NCBI GenBank assembly: GCA_963757945.1
Contig: CAVWTN010000001.1
Location: 434,001-498,000, forward strand
Direction of reading: 5' to 3'
Source: CAVWTN01 sp963757945
GTDB lineage: Bacteria; Vulcanimicrobiota; Vulcanimicrobiia; Vulcanimicrobiales; Vulcanimicrobiaceae
DNA: 64,000 nucleotides
Positions 55,655 through 63,189 of this stretch are shown in pieces. Positions within the stretch are counted from its first letter, which is position 1; every line of letters starts with the position of its first letter. Made by a program: the position numbers and the translations under genes. Below the pieces are notes generated by a model. That model was not told the origin of the DNA and made no database searches. It saw nothing but the letters and a program-made list of their open reading frames with translations.

Positions 55655-57019
55655 ATGACCGAAAGCGACGCACCCAAGCGCGGCTTCAGCGGGGCCGACG
55701 TCCCCTCTGAAAGCGTGTATAACCAATGCGTTCGCTGCGGTTTATGCCTGCCGACGTGCCCGACCTACGTTGAAACGCTCGTCGAAACCTCGAGCCCGCG
55801 CGGCCGCATCGCGCTGATCAAGGCCGTCGGCGAGGGGCGGCTCGACCTGTTGAGCCCGGGTTTCGTCCATCAGATGTCCGAGTGTTTGGATTGCCGCGCC
55901 TGCGAGGCGGTGTGCCCCTCCGGCGTCGCGTACGGCGGGCTGCTCGAAGCCGCGCGCACGCAGATCGAACGCGCGACGGCGCCCGCGCAACCGGCCGGGC
56001 GCAAGCTCGTGCGCGGCTTCGCGCTCGGCGCGCTCTTTCGCAATCTCGGTCTGATGCGGTTCGTCGCGTGGTGGCTGCGTTTCTACCAGCGCTCCGGCCT
56101 GCAGAGCTTTGCACGAAATTCCGGCTTGTTGCGCGCGTTCGGGCTCGAGAAGCTCGAAGCGATGGCCCCGCGCATCTCCGAACGCTTCTTCGTCCCGGCG
56201 GATCAAGATTGGAAGACGACCGCGCCGCCGCGCAAGCTGCGGGCGTTCATGCACGCCGGCTGCGTGATGCACGTCGCGTTCGCCGAGGTCAACGAAGCGA
56301 CGGTGCGCGTGCTGCGCCGCTCGGGCTGCGACGTCGTCGCGCCGGCCGATCAAGGCTGTTGCGGCGCGATCGCCGTGCACGCGGGCGATCTCGAGCTCGG
56401 CCGCGAGCTCGCGAAACGCAACATCGCCGCGTTCGAGCGCTCCGGCGCCGATGTCTACGCGATCAACGCCGCGGGCTGCGGTTCATCGCTCAAAGAATAC
56501 GGGCACCTTTTCGCCGGCGATCGGCGCTGGTCGGAGCGCGCGGCGGCGTTTTCCGCAAAGGTTCGCGACATCACCGAACTGCTCGACGAGCTTGGGCTCG
56601 ATCGGGCGGGCCTGGGACGGATCGACGCGGTCGTCACCTATCAAGAGCCGTGCCATCTCGCGCACGCGCAGCGCATCGCCGCCGCGCCGCGCCGTTTGCT
56701 CGCGCAGATCCCGGGCCTCGTCCTGCGCGAGATGGAAGAGAGTTCGCTCTGCTGCGGAAGCGCGGGCATCTACAACATCACGCAGCCGCAGATGGCCGAG
56801 GAGCTTCAAGCTCGCAAGGTTCGGAACATCCTCGCCGTCGATCCGGGCCTGGTCGCGACGGCGAACCCCGGTTGCCAATTGCAGGTCTCCGCCGGCATCG
56901 TCAAAGCGGGCAAGACGATCCCCGTCAAGCACATCGTGCAATTGATCGACGAATCGTATGCCGCAGGCGAACGCTCGGGGGCGGGTGCGGCTAGCCTTCG
57001 AACTCCCGCCACTCGGTGA
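55655..57019 (+). CDS. glcF: glycolate oxidase iron-sulfur subunit
   Basis: A 454-residue protein with two 4Fe-4S clusters (CVRCGLCLPTCP near 26; CLDCRACEAVCP near 79) and two CCG domains (QGCCGAIAVHAGD; SSLCCGSAGIYNITQP). It carries electrons from GlcD to the quinone pool. The C-terminus overlaps the convergent SnoaL-like gene by 29 bp. Confidence 0.93.
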   Translation: MTESDAPKRGFSGADVPSESVYNQCVRCGLCLPTCPTYVETLVETSSPRGRIALIKAVGEGRLDLLSPGFVHQMSECLDCRACEAVCPSGVAYGGLLEAARTQIERATAPAQPAGRKLVRGFALGALFRNLGLMRFVAWWLRFYQRSGLQSFARNSGLLRAFGLEKLEAMAPRISERFFVPADQDWKTTAPPRKLRAFMHAGCVMHVAFAEVNEATVRVLRRSGCDVVAPADQGCCGAIAVHAGDLELGRELAKRNIAAFERSGADVYAINAAGCGSSLKEYGHLFAGDRRWSERAAAFSAKVRDITELLDELGLDRAGLGRIDAVVTYQEPCHLAHAQRIAAAPRRLLAQIPGLVLREMEESSLCCGSAGIYNITQPQMAEELQARKVRNILAVDPGLVATANPGCQLQVSAGIVKAGKTIPVKHIVQLIDESYAAGERSGAGAASLRTPATR

Positions 57020-57341
57020 TCGCGCCGTCTCTGAAGTGAACGAGCGCGCAGCCGGGCCGTTCGCTCCAGCCGTGCGCCGGGTCGAAGACGCCGAAGCTGT
57101 ACTCGACGGCCGCGCGTTCGCCCTCGACGGTCGTCTCCCGCGGGATGATGCGCCAGCGCGGTCCGTCTCGAAAGAATCGCGTGAAGTGCGCAAGGATCGC
57201 CTCGCGCCCGACGATCGGATCGTGCTTTGCCTCGCGGTACGTGGCACCGGGCGCGAAATGGGCGACGGCCCGCAGGGCGTCGCCGGACTCCCAGGCGGCG
57301 AAGAGTCCCTCGAGGGATTCCCGCGGCGTCATGCGCGACAC
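56991..57341 (-). CDS. SnoaL/NTF2-like protein
   Basis: A 116-residue cone-fold (nuclear transport factor 2-like) protein: LEGLFAAWESGDALRAVAHFAPGATYRE, DPIVGREAILAHFTRFF and LVHFRDGAITEWREFEG. Such proteins are small isomerases, hydrolases or binding proteins; no substrate can be inferred. GTG at 57341 or ATG at 57332 could be the start. Confidence 0.8.
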   Translation of the reverse strand: MSRMTPRESLEGLFAAWESGDALRAVAHFAPGATYREAKHDPIVGREAILAHFTRFFRDGPRWRIIPRETTVEGERAAVEYSFGVFDPAHGWSERPGCALVHFRDGAITEWREFEG

Positions 57342-57446
57342 GCCGGCGTCAGCCTACGAGCGCGAGCATAACCGAAACGCTCCGACTCCGCCCGCCGAAC
57401 TCCTGCAACCATGGCTCGATCGTTCTGCACCGGTCGAACGACGGCG

Positions 57447-57464
57447 CTACCCAACGTTCGGTAG
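57447..57464. promoter_or_regulatory. 18-bp palindromic site upstream of the LuxR-type gene
   Basis: CTACCCAACGTTCGGTAG: inverted repeat CTACC/GGTAG around AACGTT, 16 of 18 positions symmetric. A near-identical site lies just beyond the end of the gene. Located about 80 bp before the start codon, a natural activator site for this promoter. Confidence 0.65.
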
Positions 57465-57526
57465 CGGCCTGAGGGACCAATTCGGTCATCATCGTGGCCG
57501 GTAGCGCGCATTCCGACGGTGATCTC

Positions 57527-60175
57527 ATGCTGCGAACGAGCGAGGCTCCGCTGCGGAGCTGGATTCCGAGAGTATCCGGAGGCAGGCACTTAGAACTTGT
57601 CTCTATGCCGCATCGAGCCACGAGCCTTCAGAGCCGCCTACAGCCCGGCCACGAACGGCGCTGGAAGCACATCGCTCGGCCGCGTGCTCTCGCGGCATTC
57701 GCGGCGGCCGCTCGCAGCGACGTGGTGCTCGTTGCCGCCGCCAGCGGCTTCGGCAAGAGCGTCGCGCTGCGCCAGCACCTCACGACGCTCCGAGAGCCCG
57801 GCATCGAGTACGCGTTACGGCGCGATTTCGACGTCGCCGACGTCGTGCGCGCGCTGGCGACGCTGATCGGCGTATCGGAAGGGCTCCCGGCGATCGTGCA
57901 GGCAGCGACGCAACGCGGCCTGCGCCCCTACGTGGCCCGCTGGCTCGGCGAGCGCATCGACGAGCGCGGGGTCCCGTGGATCGCGCTCGACGACGTGAGC
58001 TTGGCGGCGCCGGAGGTGCGCGCGTTCCTCGGCGATCTGCTCGCGCAGCCCTCCTCCTGCCGCTGGTACGCGGCCGTTCGCGAGGCGAGCGACCTGCGTC
58101 TGGCGATGATTCTCGGCGAAGACCGGCTCGCGACGGCGATCGACGACTCCGTGCTCACCTTCGACATCGAAGAGATCGCCCAACTCGCGCATTCGCGTGG
58201 AGTTGCGCTCTCGGTCGAGCAATCGCTGGAATTGATGCTCGGAACCGGCGGCTGGCCCGTGGCCGTCTCCATCGCGCTCCAGCATGCGGGCGATGGCCCC
58301 TTCGACCGGCGGCTGCCCGCCGCGCGCGACGCGCTGCGCCGCTATGTGACGGAACGCGCCTGCAGCGAACTTCCTCATGCGCAGCGGGAGCTGCTCTCGT
58401 GGGGTGCCTACGCGCCGCTGCGGCCGGCGCTGCTGGAACGGCTCGGCATCCCGGATGCAGCGCAAATGCTGCGCGATCTGAGTCGCGTGATGCCGCTCTT
58501 GCGTTCGGTGGGCGAGGAGTTCTCCGCGCACGATCTGCTGATGGAGCCGTTCGTCCGGGAAGAGGCCTTGCTTTCGACGCACGCGCGCAACGAAAAGTGG
58601 CGGCGCGTCGGCGATGCGTACCTTGCCCTGGGCGAGCACGGCGAGGCGCTGCGCGCGTTCATCGCCTGCGGCTACGCGCAACGGCTCGTTCCGCTCCTGC
58701 GGGAGCACGGCGATCGTCTGATCGAGCGGGGCTTCGGCGCCGACGTGGCGCGCGCGCTGGCGAAGATCCCGAGCGTGCGCCGCAGCGCCGAGCCCGCGCT
58801 CCTGCTGCTGGAAGCGACGACCGAAACCGAGCGCGGCCGAAAGGACGTCGCGGAAACTCTTCTGCGGGCGGCGTGCGCCGCGGAGGGCGAAGTCGCCCGC
58901 GTCGCGGCGGTTCGTCTCGCCGTCGATCTCGTCAACCGCGGCCGGCCGGGCGCCGTGGACGCGCTCGCGCCGTTCGCGGCGCAGTATCCCGACGATCCGC
59001 AAGTCCAGAGCGCGTACGCGCTCGCGCTGGCCGCCGCCGGAGATCGCGTGCATCTCGCGGCCGCCGTTCGCGCCGGCGTCCGTTGCGCGCTGCGCTGCTA
59101 CGATCCGCTCGTCGCAGCGCGCGCCTGGCAGCGGCTCGGCCTCGCGGCGCACTTCGCGGGGGCACGAGCCGAAGCGCGCGTGCATTGCGAGGCGGCGCTC
59201 GAAATCACGTTCGAGGAGGGCTTCGACGGCGTCGAGGCCCGCGTGCGCTCGCTGCTCTACAGCATCGCGGTCGCCGAGGACGACGACGCTGCGATCGTCG
59301 CGGAGGCCGCGAAGATGGTGGCCGCGGCACGCCGGGCCGGGCTGCGTCAAGTCGAGATCGCCGGCCTGACGGCGCTCCTGGTCGACGCCGCGGAGACCGG
59401 CGACGAGGCGCGGTTCGCCGAGGCCGAGCGGGATTTCGCGGGTCTTGGCCCCGTCCGCGGGTTCGCCGACGCATTCCCGTACGCGTTCGCGCGCGCCCTA
59501 GGCGAGGCGCGGCGAGCTCGCCTTGCTTCCGCGGCGGCGGGCCTCGAGCGCATCGTGTGCGAGCGCGAGGAACCCCCGGAGATCATCGCGTGCGCCGACG
59601 CGCTGGCGACCTTCTTCGCCGCCGCCCGCGAGCCGTTGAAGGCCCGCGAGCGCCTGGGCGAATTGCGCAAGCGCTCGCGGCGCTACTCGATCGATCCGCG
59701 CGCCGCCACGGCGCACACGATCGTGCTCTTGCACGTCGTGAACGCGATCCTCGAAACGCGACACGGCCAGCGCGCCGCGGCTGCCCGTCACGCGCGCCAA
59801 GCGACGCGCTCCGCGGCGACCAAGCGCGAGCGCGCGCTCGCTCGCGCCGCCCACGATTTTTCCCGGGCGGAGGGCGCCGGAGAATGGCGTCGCGCGCTCG
59901 ACGGGCTGCGCGAGAGCGGCCTCGCCGGCTACGCCGACCTCTTCGCGCTGCTGGGCCCCGCCAGACGGGAGCCTTCCTTCACGGTTTTGAGCGCGCTCGA
60001 ACGCGACATCTTGAGGCTCTACGCGCAGCGCCGGCAGGCGAAGGAGATCGCCGACCTGCTCGGCCGGAACGTTGAGACGGTGCGCACGCACATCCGGAAC
60101 GGCACGAAGAAACTCGGGGTCAAGGGACGCGAGGCCCTGATCGAATACATCGCAACGTCGGGCGAATTCGCATGA
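57527..60175 (+). CDS. large LuxR-type regulator with NTPase and helical-repeat region
   Basis: 882 residues from the ATG at 57527 (alternatives GTG 57494, ATG 57605). An AAA/STAND-like NTPase comes first: Walker A ASGFGKS at about 72-78, Walker B PWIALDD at about 150-156, like MalT-class regulators. From about 340 to 800 it is helix-rich with TPR-like pairs (ALRAFIACGYAQRLVPLLREHG; ARAWQRLGLAAHFAGARAEA). The C-terminal LuxR HTH is LSALERDILRLYAQRRQAKE with IADLLGRNVETVRTHI (last 60 residues). MalT-type proteins bind a small inducer in the helical domain. Nearly identical 18-bp palindromes flank the gene, and a 25-codon peptide gene follows the second. Confidence 0.88.
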   Translation: MLRTSEAPLRSWIPRVSGGRHLELVSMPHRATSLQSRLQPGHERRWKHIARPRALAAFAAAARSDVVLVAAASGFGKSVALRQHLTTLREPGIEYALRRDFDVADVVRALATLIGVSEGLPAIVQAATQRGLRPYVARWLGERIDERGVPWIALDDVSLAAPEVRAFLGDLLAQPSSCRWYAAVREASDLRLAMILGEDRLATAIDDSVLTFDIEEIAQLAHSRGVALSVEQSLELMLGTGGWPVAVSIALQHAGDGPFDRRLPAARDALRRYVTERACSELPHAQRELLSWGAYAPLRPALLERLGIPDAAQMLRDLSRVMPLLRSVGEEFSAHDLLMEPFVREEALLSTHARNEKWRRVGDAYLALGEHGEALRAFIACGYAQRLVPLLREHGDRLIERGFGADVARALAKIPSVRRSAEPALLLLEATTETERGRKDVAETLLRAACAAEGEVARVAAVRLAVDLVNRGRPGAVDALAPFAAQYPDDPQVQSAYALALAAAGDRVHLAAAVRAGVRCALRCYDPLVAARAWQRLGLAAHFAGARAEARVHCEAALEITFEEGFDGVEARVRSLLYSIAVAEDDDAAIVAEAAKMVAAARRAGLRQVEIAGLTALLVDAAETGDEARFAEAERDFAGLGPVRGFADAFPYAFARALGEARRARLASAAAGLERIVCEREEPPEIIACADALATFFAAAREPLKARERLGELRKRSRRYSIDPRAATAHTIVLLHVVNAILETRHGQRAAAARHARQATRSAATKRERALARAAHDFSRAEGAGEWRRALDGLRESGLAGYADLFALLGPARREPSFTVLSALERDILRLYAQRRQAKEIADLLGRNVETVRTHIRNGTKKLGVKGREALIEYIATSGEFA

Positions 60176-60179
60176 GCGA

Positions 60180-60197
60180 TTACCTAACGTTAGGTAG
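60180..60197. promoter_or_regulatory. 18-bp palindromic site downstream of the LuxR-type gene
   Basis: TTACCTAACGTTAGGTAG, with a perfect 16-bp palindrome at 60181-60196. It matches the upstream site at 15 of 18 positions. A weak TACCGT -10 box at 60220-60225 would place the site centre about 43 bp before the predicted start near 60232, the spacing of a LuxR-class activator site. Confidence 0.7.
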
Positions 60198-60259
60198 CCT
60201 GCGGATCGGGACGAGGACCTACCGTCTGAGCAGACTCACTGCTCCGCCGGAGGTTCGTC

Positions 60260-60337
60260 ATGCATGTCCTGAGCGCGCTCCTCGCATTCGTGCACCATTT
60301 CATCCCGCTCGTAGCGGTGCCGCCGATCGGCTGCTAG
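60260..60337 (+). CDS. 25-residue hydrophobic peptide, candidate signalling peptide
   Basis: GGAGG (60249-60253) six bases before an ATG opens 25 codons ending in TAG. The peptide starts MHVLSALLAFVHHF, continues hydrophobic and ends with VPPIGC: no acidic or Lys/Arg residue, three His, a C-terminal Cys and two prolines. It lies 63 bp after the palindrome and 84 bp after the LuxR-type gene. Size and hydrophobicity recall the short hydrophobic peptides that act with Rgg-type TPR regulators, but sequence similarity to them is not claimed. It could also be a toxin-like membrane peptide or leader. Confidence 0.55.
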   Translation: MHVLSALLAFVHHFIPLVAVPPIGC

Positions 60338-60417
60338 GCGCCTGGGCGCCCGCCGGGTGAGCGTTGCTTCGCTCGCCGGCCGGTGCGCTCGCCGTCCGGT
60401 GCGCTCGGCGTCCGTAC

Positions 60418-60437
60418 CGGCGGTCTGCGGACCGCCG
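60418..60437 (+). terminator. 8-bp hairpin downstream of the peptide gene
   Basis: CGGCGGTC-TGCG-GACCGCCG, 80 bp after the peptide stop and just before the convergent tRNA-Gln. No T-run follows. The stretch before it (60380-60410) contains two copies of a GGTGCGCTCG-type word. Confidence 0.45.
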
Positions 60438-60456
60438 ATGCTCGCGCGAAAGTTCG

Positions 60457-60528
60457 CTGGGGCGGATGGATTCGAACCACCGCATGGAGGATTCAAAGTC
60501 CCCTGCCTTACCGCTTGGCTACGCCCCA
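60457..60528 (-). tRNA. tRNA-Gln (anticodon TTG)
   Basis: On the reverse strand: acceptor TGGGGCG / CGCCCCA with the U1-A72 pair typical of tRNA-Gln, anticodon loop CTTTGAA with TTG, T arm with TTCGAAT. The CCA is not encoded. Confidence 0.95.
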
Positions 60529-60608
60529 ATGTCAACGTTCTTTTCGCGAGGCCCTTTGAAAGGGCAGCGCCTCGCTTTCTGCGCGCGGCCTAGCTGACCC
60601 CTCTGAAG

Positions 60609-61163
60609 ATGCTGGATCGCTCCCTGGGCTTTCAGACATCGGACGGCGTGCGATGCCGCCTGCGGACGTATCGGCTCGACGACGTCGATGCGCTGGCGCG
60701 CGCGGCGGACGACCCGTCGGTATCGCGCTGGCTGTTGGCGGGGTTTCCGCATCCGTACACGCGCGAGGACGCCGAGCGTTGGATCGCCGCGACGCTCCGA
60801 GAGAGCCCGGCGCGAAATTTCGTCATCGAAGCCGCGGGCGCGTTCGCCGGCGGCTGCGGCTACACGCCGCTCGACGGGAGCCGGTCGGGCGTGGCGATCT
60901 TCGGATATTGGGTGGCAGCCCAGTACCGGGATCGCGGCATCGCCACGGCGGTCGCACGGGAACTCAGCGAACACATCCTGGGCCTCGGATTCCGGCGGCT
61001 CGAAGCCGGCATCTTCGCGCCGAATGCGGCCTCCGCGCGGGTTCTCGAAAAATGCGGGTTCACGCTCGAAGCTCGCTTGCGCGAAGCGCTCGTCGAGCGC
61101 GACGGCACGCCGTGTGACGAACTGCTCTACGTGCGGCTGCGGGAATCGCCCGCGGGCGCGTAG
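60609..61163 (+). CDS. GNAT-family N-acetyltransferase (RimJ/RimL-like)
   Basis: A 184-residue acetyltransferase. LRTYRLDDVDALARAADD begins the fold, GYWVAAQYRDRGIATAVARE is the acetyl-CoA-binding motif A and NAASARVLEKCGFTLEARLR is the B region, as in the RimJ/RimL (Acetyltransf_3) branch. The substrate (a protein N-terminus or small molecule) is unknown. Confidence 0.88.
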   Translation: MLDRSLGFQTSDGVRCRLRTYRLDDVDALARAADDPSVSRWLLAGFPHPYTREDAERWIAATLRESPARNFVIEAAGAFAGGCGYTPLDGSRSGVAIFGYWVAAQYRDRGIATAVARELSEHILGLGFRRLEAGIFAPNAASARVLEKCGFTLEARLREALVERDGTPCDELLYVRLRESPAGA

Positions 61164-61167
61164 GCGC

Positions 61168-62187
61168 TCATTGCCCGACGACGCTGCCGATCGAGCGCAT
61201 CACGTTCTGCGGGCGCATCGCATCGGCCGCCGCGGTCGCTTCGAAGCCGGAGTGCACCATGCAGTCCACGCATTTCGGATTGCCGCTGGCGTGCCCGTAT
61301 TTTTCCCACGGCGTCGTCGCCAGCAGCTCCTTGTACGAACGCGCATAGCCTTCACCGAGCAGATAGCACGGCTTCTGCCAGCCGAAGAGGCTGTACGAAG
61401 GCATTCCCCACGGCGTGCAATCGTAGTCCCGCTCGCCCGTGAGAAAATCGAGGAAGAACGGGCTCGCGTTGAACTGCCACTTCTTCTTGCCGCTGCGCCA
61501 CGGCTCGAGCATCGCGCGGAAGAGCTGCGTCGTCTGCGCGCGGGCCAGAAAATGATTCTGATCGGGCGCCTTCTCGTACCGATAGCCGGGCGAGATCGTC
61601 ATGCCGTCGATCTTCAAGTCATCCATCAGAAAATCGAAGAACTCGCCGAACCGCTTGGGGTCGGCGCCGTCGAAGATGGTGGTGTTCGTCGTGACCCGGA
61701 AACCGCGCGCCTTGGCGGCGCGAATCGCCTTGACCGCGATATCGAACGTGCCGGGGCGCGCGACGGCGGCATCGTGCACGTCCCGCGGTCCGTCGAGGTG
61801 GACGCTGAACGAGAAATACGGCGAGGGGTGGAACTTGCCCAGGCTCTCCTCCAAGCGGAGCGCGTTCGTGCAGAGGTACACGAACTTGTTCCGCGCGACC
61901 AAGCCCGCGACGATCTCGGAGATCTGCGGGTGCAGCAGCGGCTCACCGCCGGGGATCGAGACGACCGGCGCGCCGCATTCCTCCGCGGCCGCGAAGCACT
62001 GCTCGGGCGAAAGGTGGGCACGCAGCACGTCGACCGGGTGTTGGATCTTGCCGCAGCCGTTGCACGCGAGGTTGCAGCGGAACAGCGGTTCGAGCATCAG
62101 CACGAGGGGATAGCGCTTGTTCCCCGCTAGGCGCTGACGAACCACGTACGAGCCGACGGCGACTGCTTGCTTGAGCGAGATTGGCAC
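61168..62187 (-). CDS. hpnH: adenosyl-hopene transferase HpnH (radical SAM)
   Basis: A 339-residue radical SAM enzyme. The 4Fe-4S triad CxxxCxxC is Cys38, Cys42, Cys45 in FRCNLACNGCGK; GGEPLLHP is the SAM-binding GGE. A C-terminal CVDCMVHSGFEATA is typical of HpnH. It adds the adenosyl group to diploptene, the first step in C35 hopanoid side-chain formation. GTG at 62187 gives the family N-terminus (ISLKQAVAVGSYV). 13 bp downstream of hpnA. Confidence 0.93.
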   Translation of the reverse strand: MPISLKQAVAVGSYVVRQRLAGNKRYPLVLMLEPLFRCNLACNGCGKIQHPVDVLRAHLSPEQCFAAAEECGAPVVSIPGGEPLLHPQISEIVAGLVARNKFVYLCTNALRLEESLGKFHPSPYFSFSVHLDGPRDVHDAAVARPGTFDIAVKAIRAAKARGFRVTTNTTIFDGADPKRFGEFFDFLMDDLKIDGMTISPGYRYEKAPDQNHFLARAQTTQLFRAMLEPWRSGKKKWQFNASPFFLDFLTGERDYDCTPWGMPSYSLFGWQKPCYLLGEGYARSYKELLATTPWEKYGHASGNPKCVDCMVHSGFEATAAADAMRPQNVMRSIGSVVGQ

Positions 62188-62200
62188 AACGGACCCCCAA

Positions 62201-63184
62201 CTATGACGCGAGCATGCCGTGTTCGCGGAACCACGTGACGGCATCGGCGAGGGCCCGAGCGAGCGGACCGGGCGCATAGCCGAGTTCCCGCTCTGCCTTC
62301 GCGCTCTGGTAGTACATTCGCTGCCGGCTCATGCGCACGGCCTCGACCTGGACGCTTGATTGGACGCCCAACGGGCCCGAAACGGCTTCGGCGCCGTAGG
62401 CATACGCTAGCGCCAGTGCGTGCGGGACCCGCACCCGGGGCGCCGGACGGCCGACGAGCGGCGCGAGGCGCTCGAGCAGGACCCGCAGCGTGAGGTTCTC
62501 GTTGCCGAGGATGTAGCGCTCGCCCGTTCGGCCGTGGGCGTACGCGAGCAGATGGCCGCGGGCGACGTCCCGTACGTCGACGACGTTGAGGCCCGTCTCG
62601 ACGTACGCCGGCATCTTGCCCGTGGCGAAACGGACCACGATCTCCCCGGTCGGCGTCGGCTTGCGATCCCAGGGGCCGAGCGGCGTCGAGGGGTTCACGA
62701 TCACCACGTCGAGCCCATCGCGGACCGCCGCTCTCGCCGCTTCCTCCGCCAGGTACTTCGAGCGTTTGTACACGCCGACGAGCGCCTCGAGCGGGCTCTG
62801 ATGCCTCTCGTCGGCAGGGCGTCCGTCCGAGCGAACTCCGATCGCCGCTACGGAACTCGTGTGCACGACGCGGGGGACTCGGGCCGCCTTGGCGGCGCCC
62901 AGCACCGCTTGCGTGCCGGCCACGTTCGCGTGCAGCACGGCTGCGGCGTCGCGCCGCGCGAGCGAATAGAGCGCGGCGACGTGGAAGAGCGCCTCACAGC
63001 CGCGCAGCGCATCGGCGAGCGCCGGCAGAAACAGATCGCCCGCGACGCGCTCGACCGGCAGGCCGTCGAGATTCGGGGCCTCTCCGCGCACGAGCGCGCG
63101 CACGGCCCAGCCGTCGGCGAGCAACGCCCGCACCACGTTAGCGCCGACGAAACCGGAGGCGCCGGTCACGAACGCCGTGCGCAT
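62201..63184 (-). CDS. hpnA: hopanoid-associated sugar epimerase HpnA
   Basis: A 327-residue extended short-chain dehydrogenase. The NAD(P) site is VTGASGFVGANVVRALL, the catalytic Tyr-x-x-x-Lys is in VYKRSKYLAEE, and the Ser is in HTSSVAAIG. Its place between a squalene-synthase-like gene and hpnH identifies it as HpnA. The biochemical role is not fixed; hopanoid head-group modification is assumed. Confidence 0.88.
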   Translation of the reverse strand: MRTAFVTGASGFVGANVVRALLADGWAVRALVRGEAPNLDGLPVERVAGDLFLPALADALRGCEALFHVAALYSLARRDAAAVLHANVAGTQAVLGAAKAARVPRVVHTSSVAAIGVRSDGRPADERHQSPLEALVGVYKRSKYLAEEAARAAVRDGLDVVIVNPSTPLGPWDRKPTPTGEIVVRFATGKMPAYVETGLNVVDVRDVARGHLLAYAHGRTGERYILGNENLTLRVLLERLAPLVGRPAPRVRVPHALALAYAYGAEAVSGPLGVQSSVQVEAVRMSRQRMYYQSAKAERELGYAPGPLARALADAVTWFREHGMLAS

Positions 63185-63189
63185 CGGCC

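Noticed and set aside
60172..60360. 62-codon frame starting at ATGA of the LuxR-type gene stop
   Set aside because: It runs through the palindrome and out of frame over the peptide gene, which has a much better ribosome site; its composition is shadow-like.
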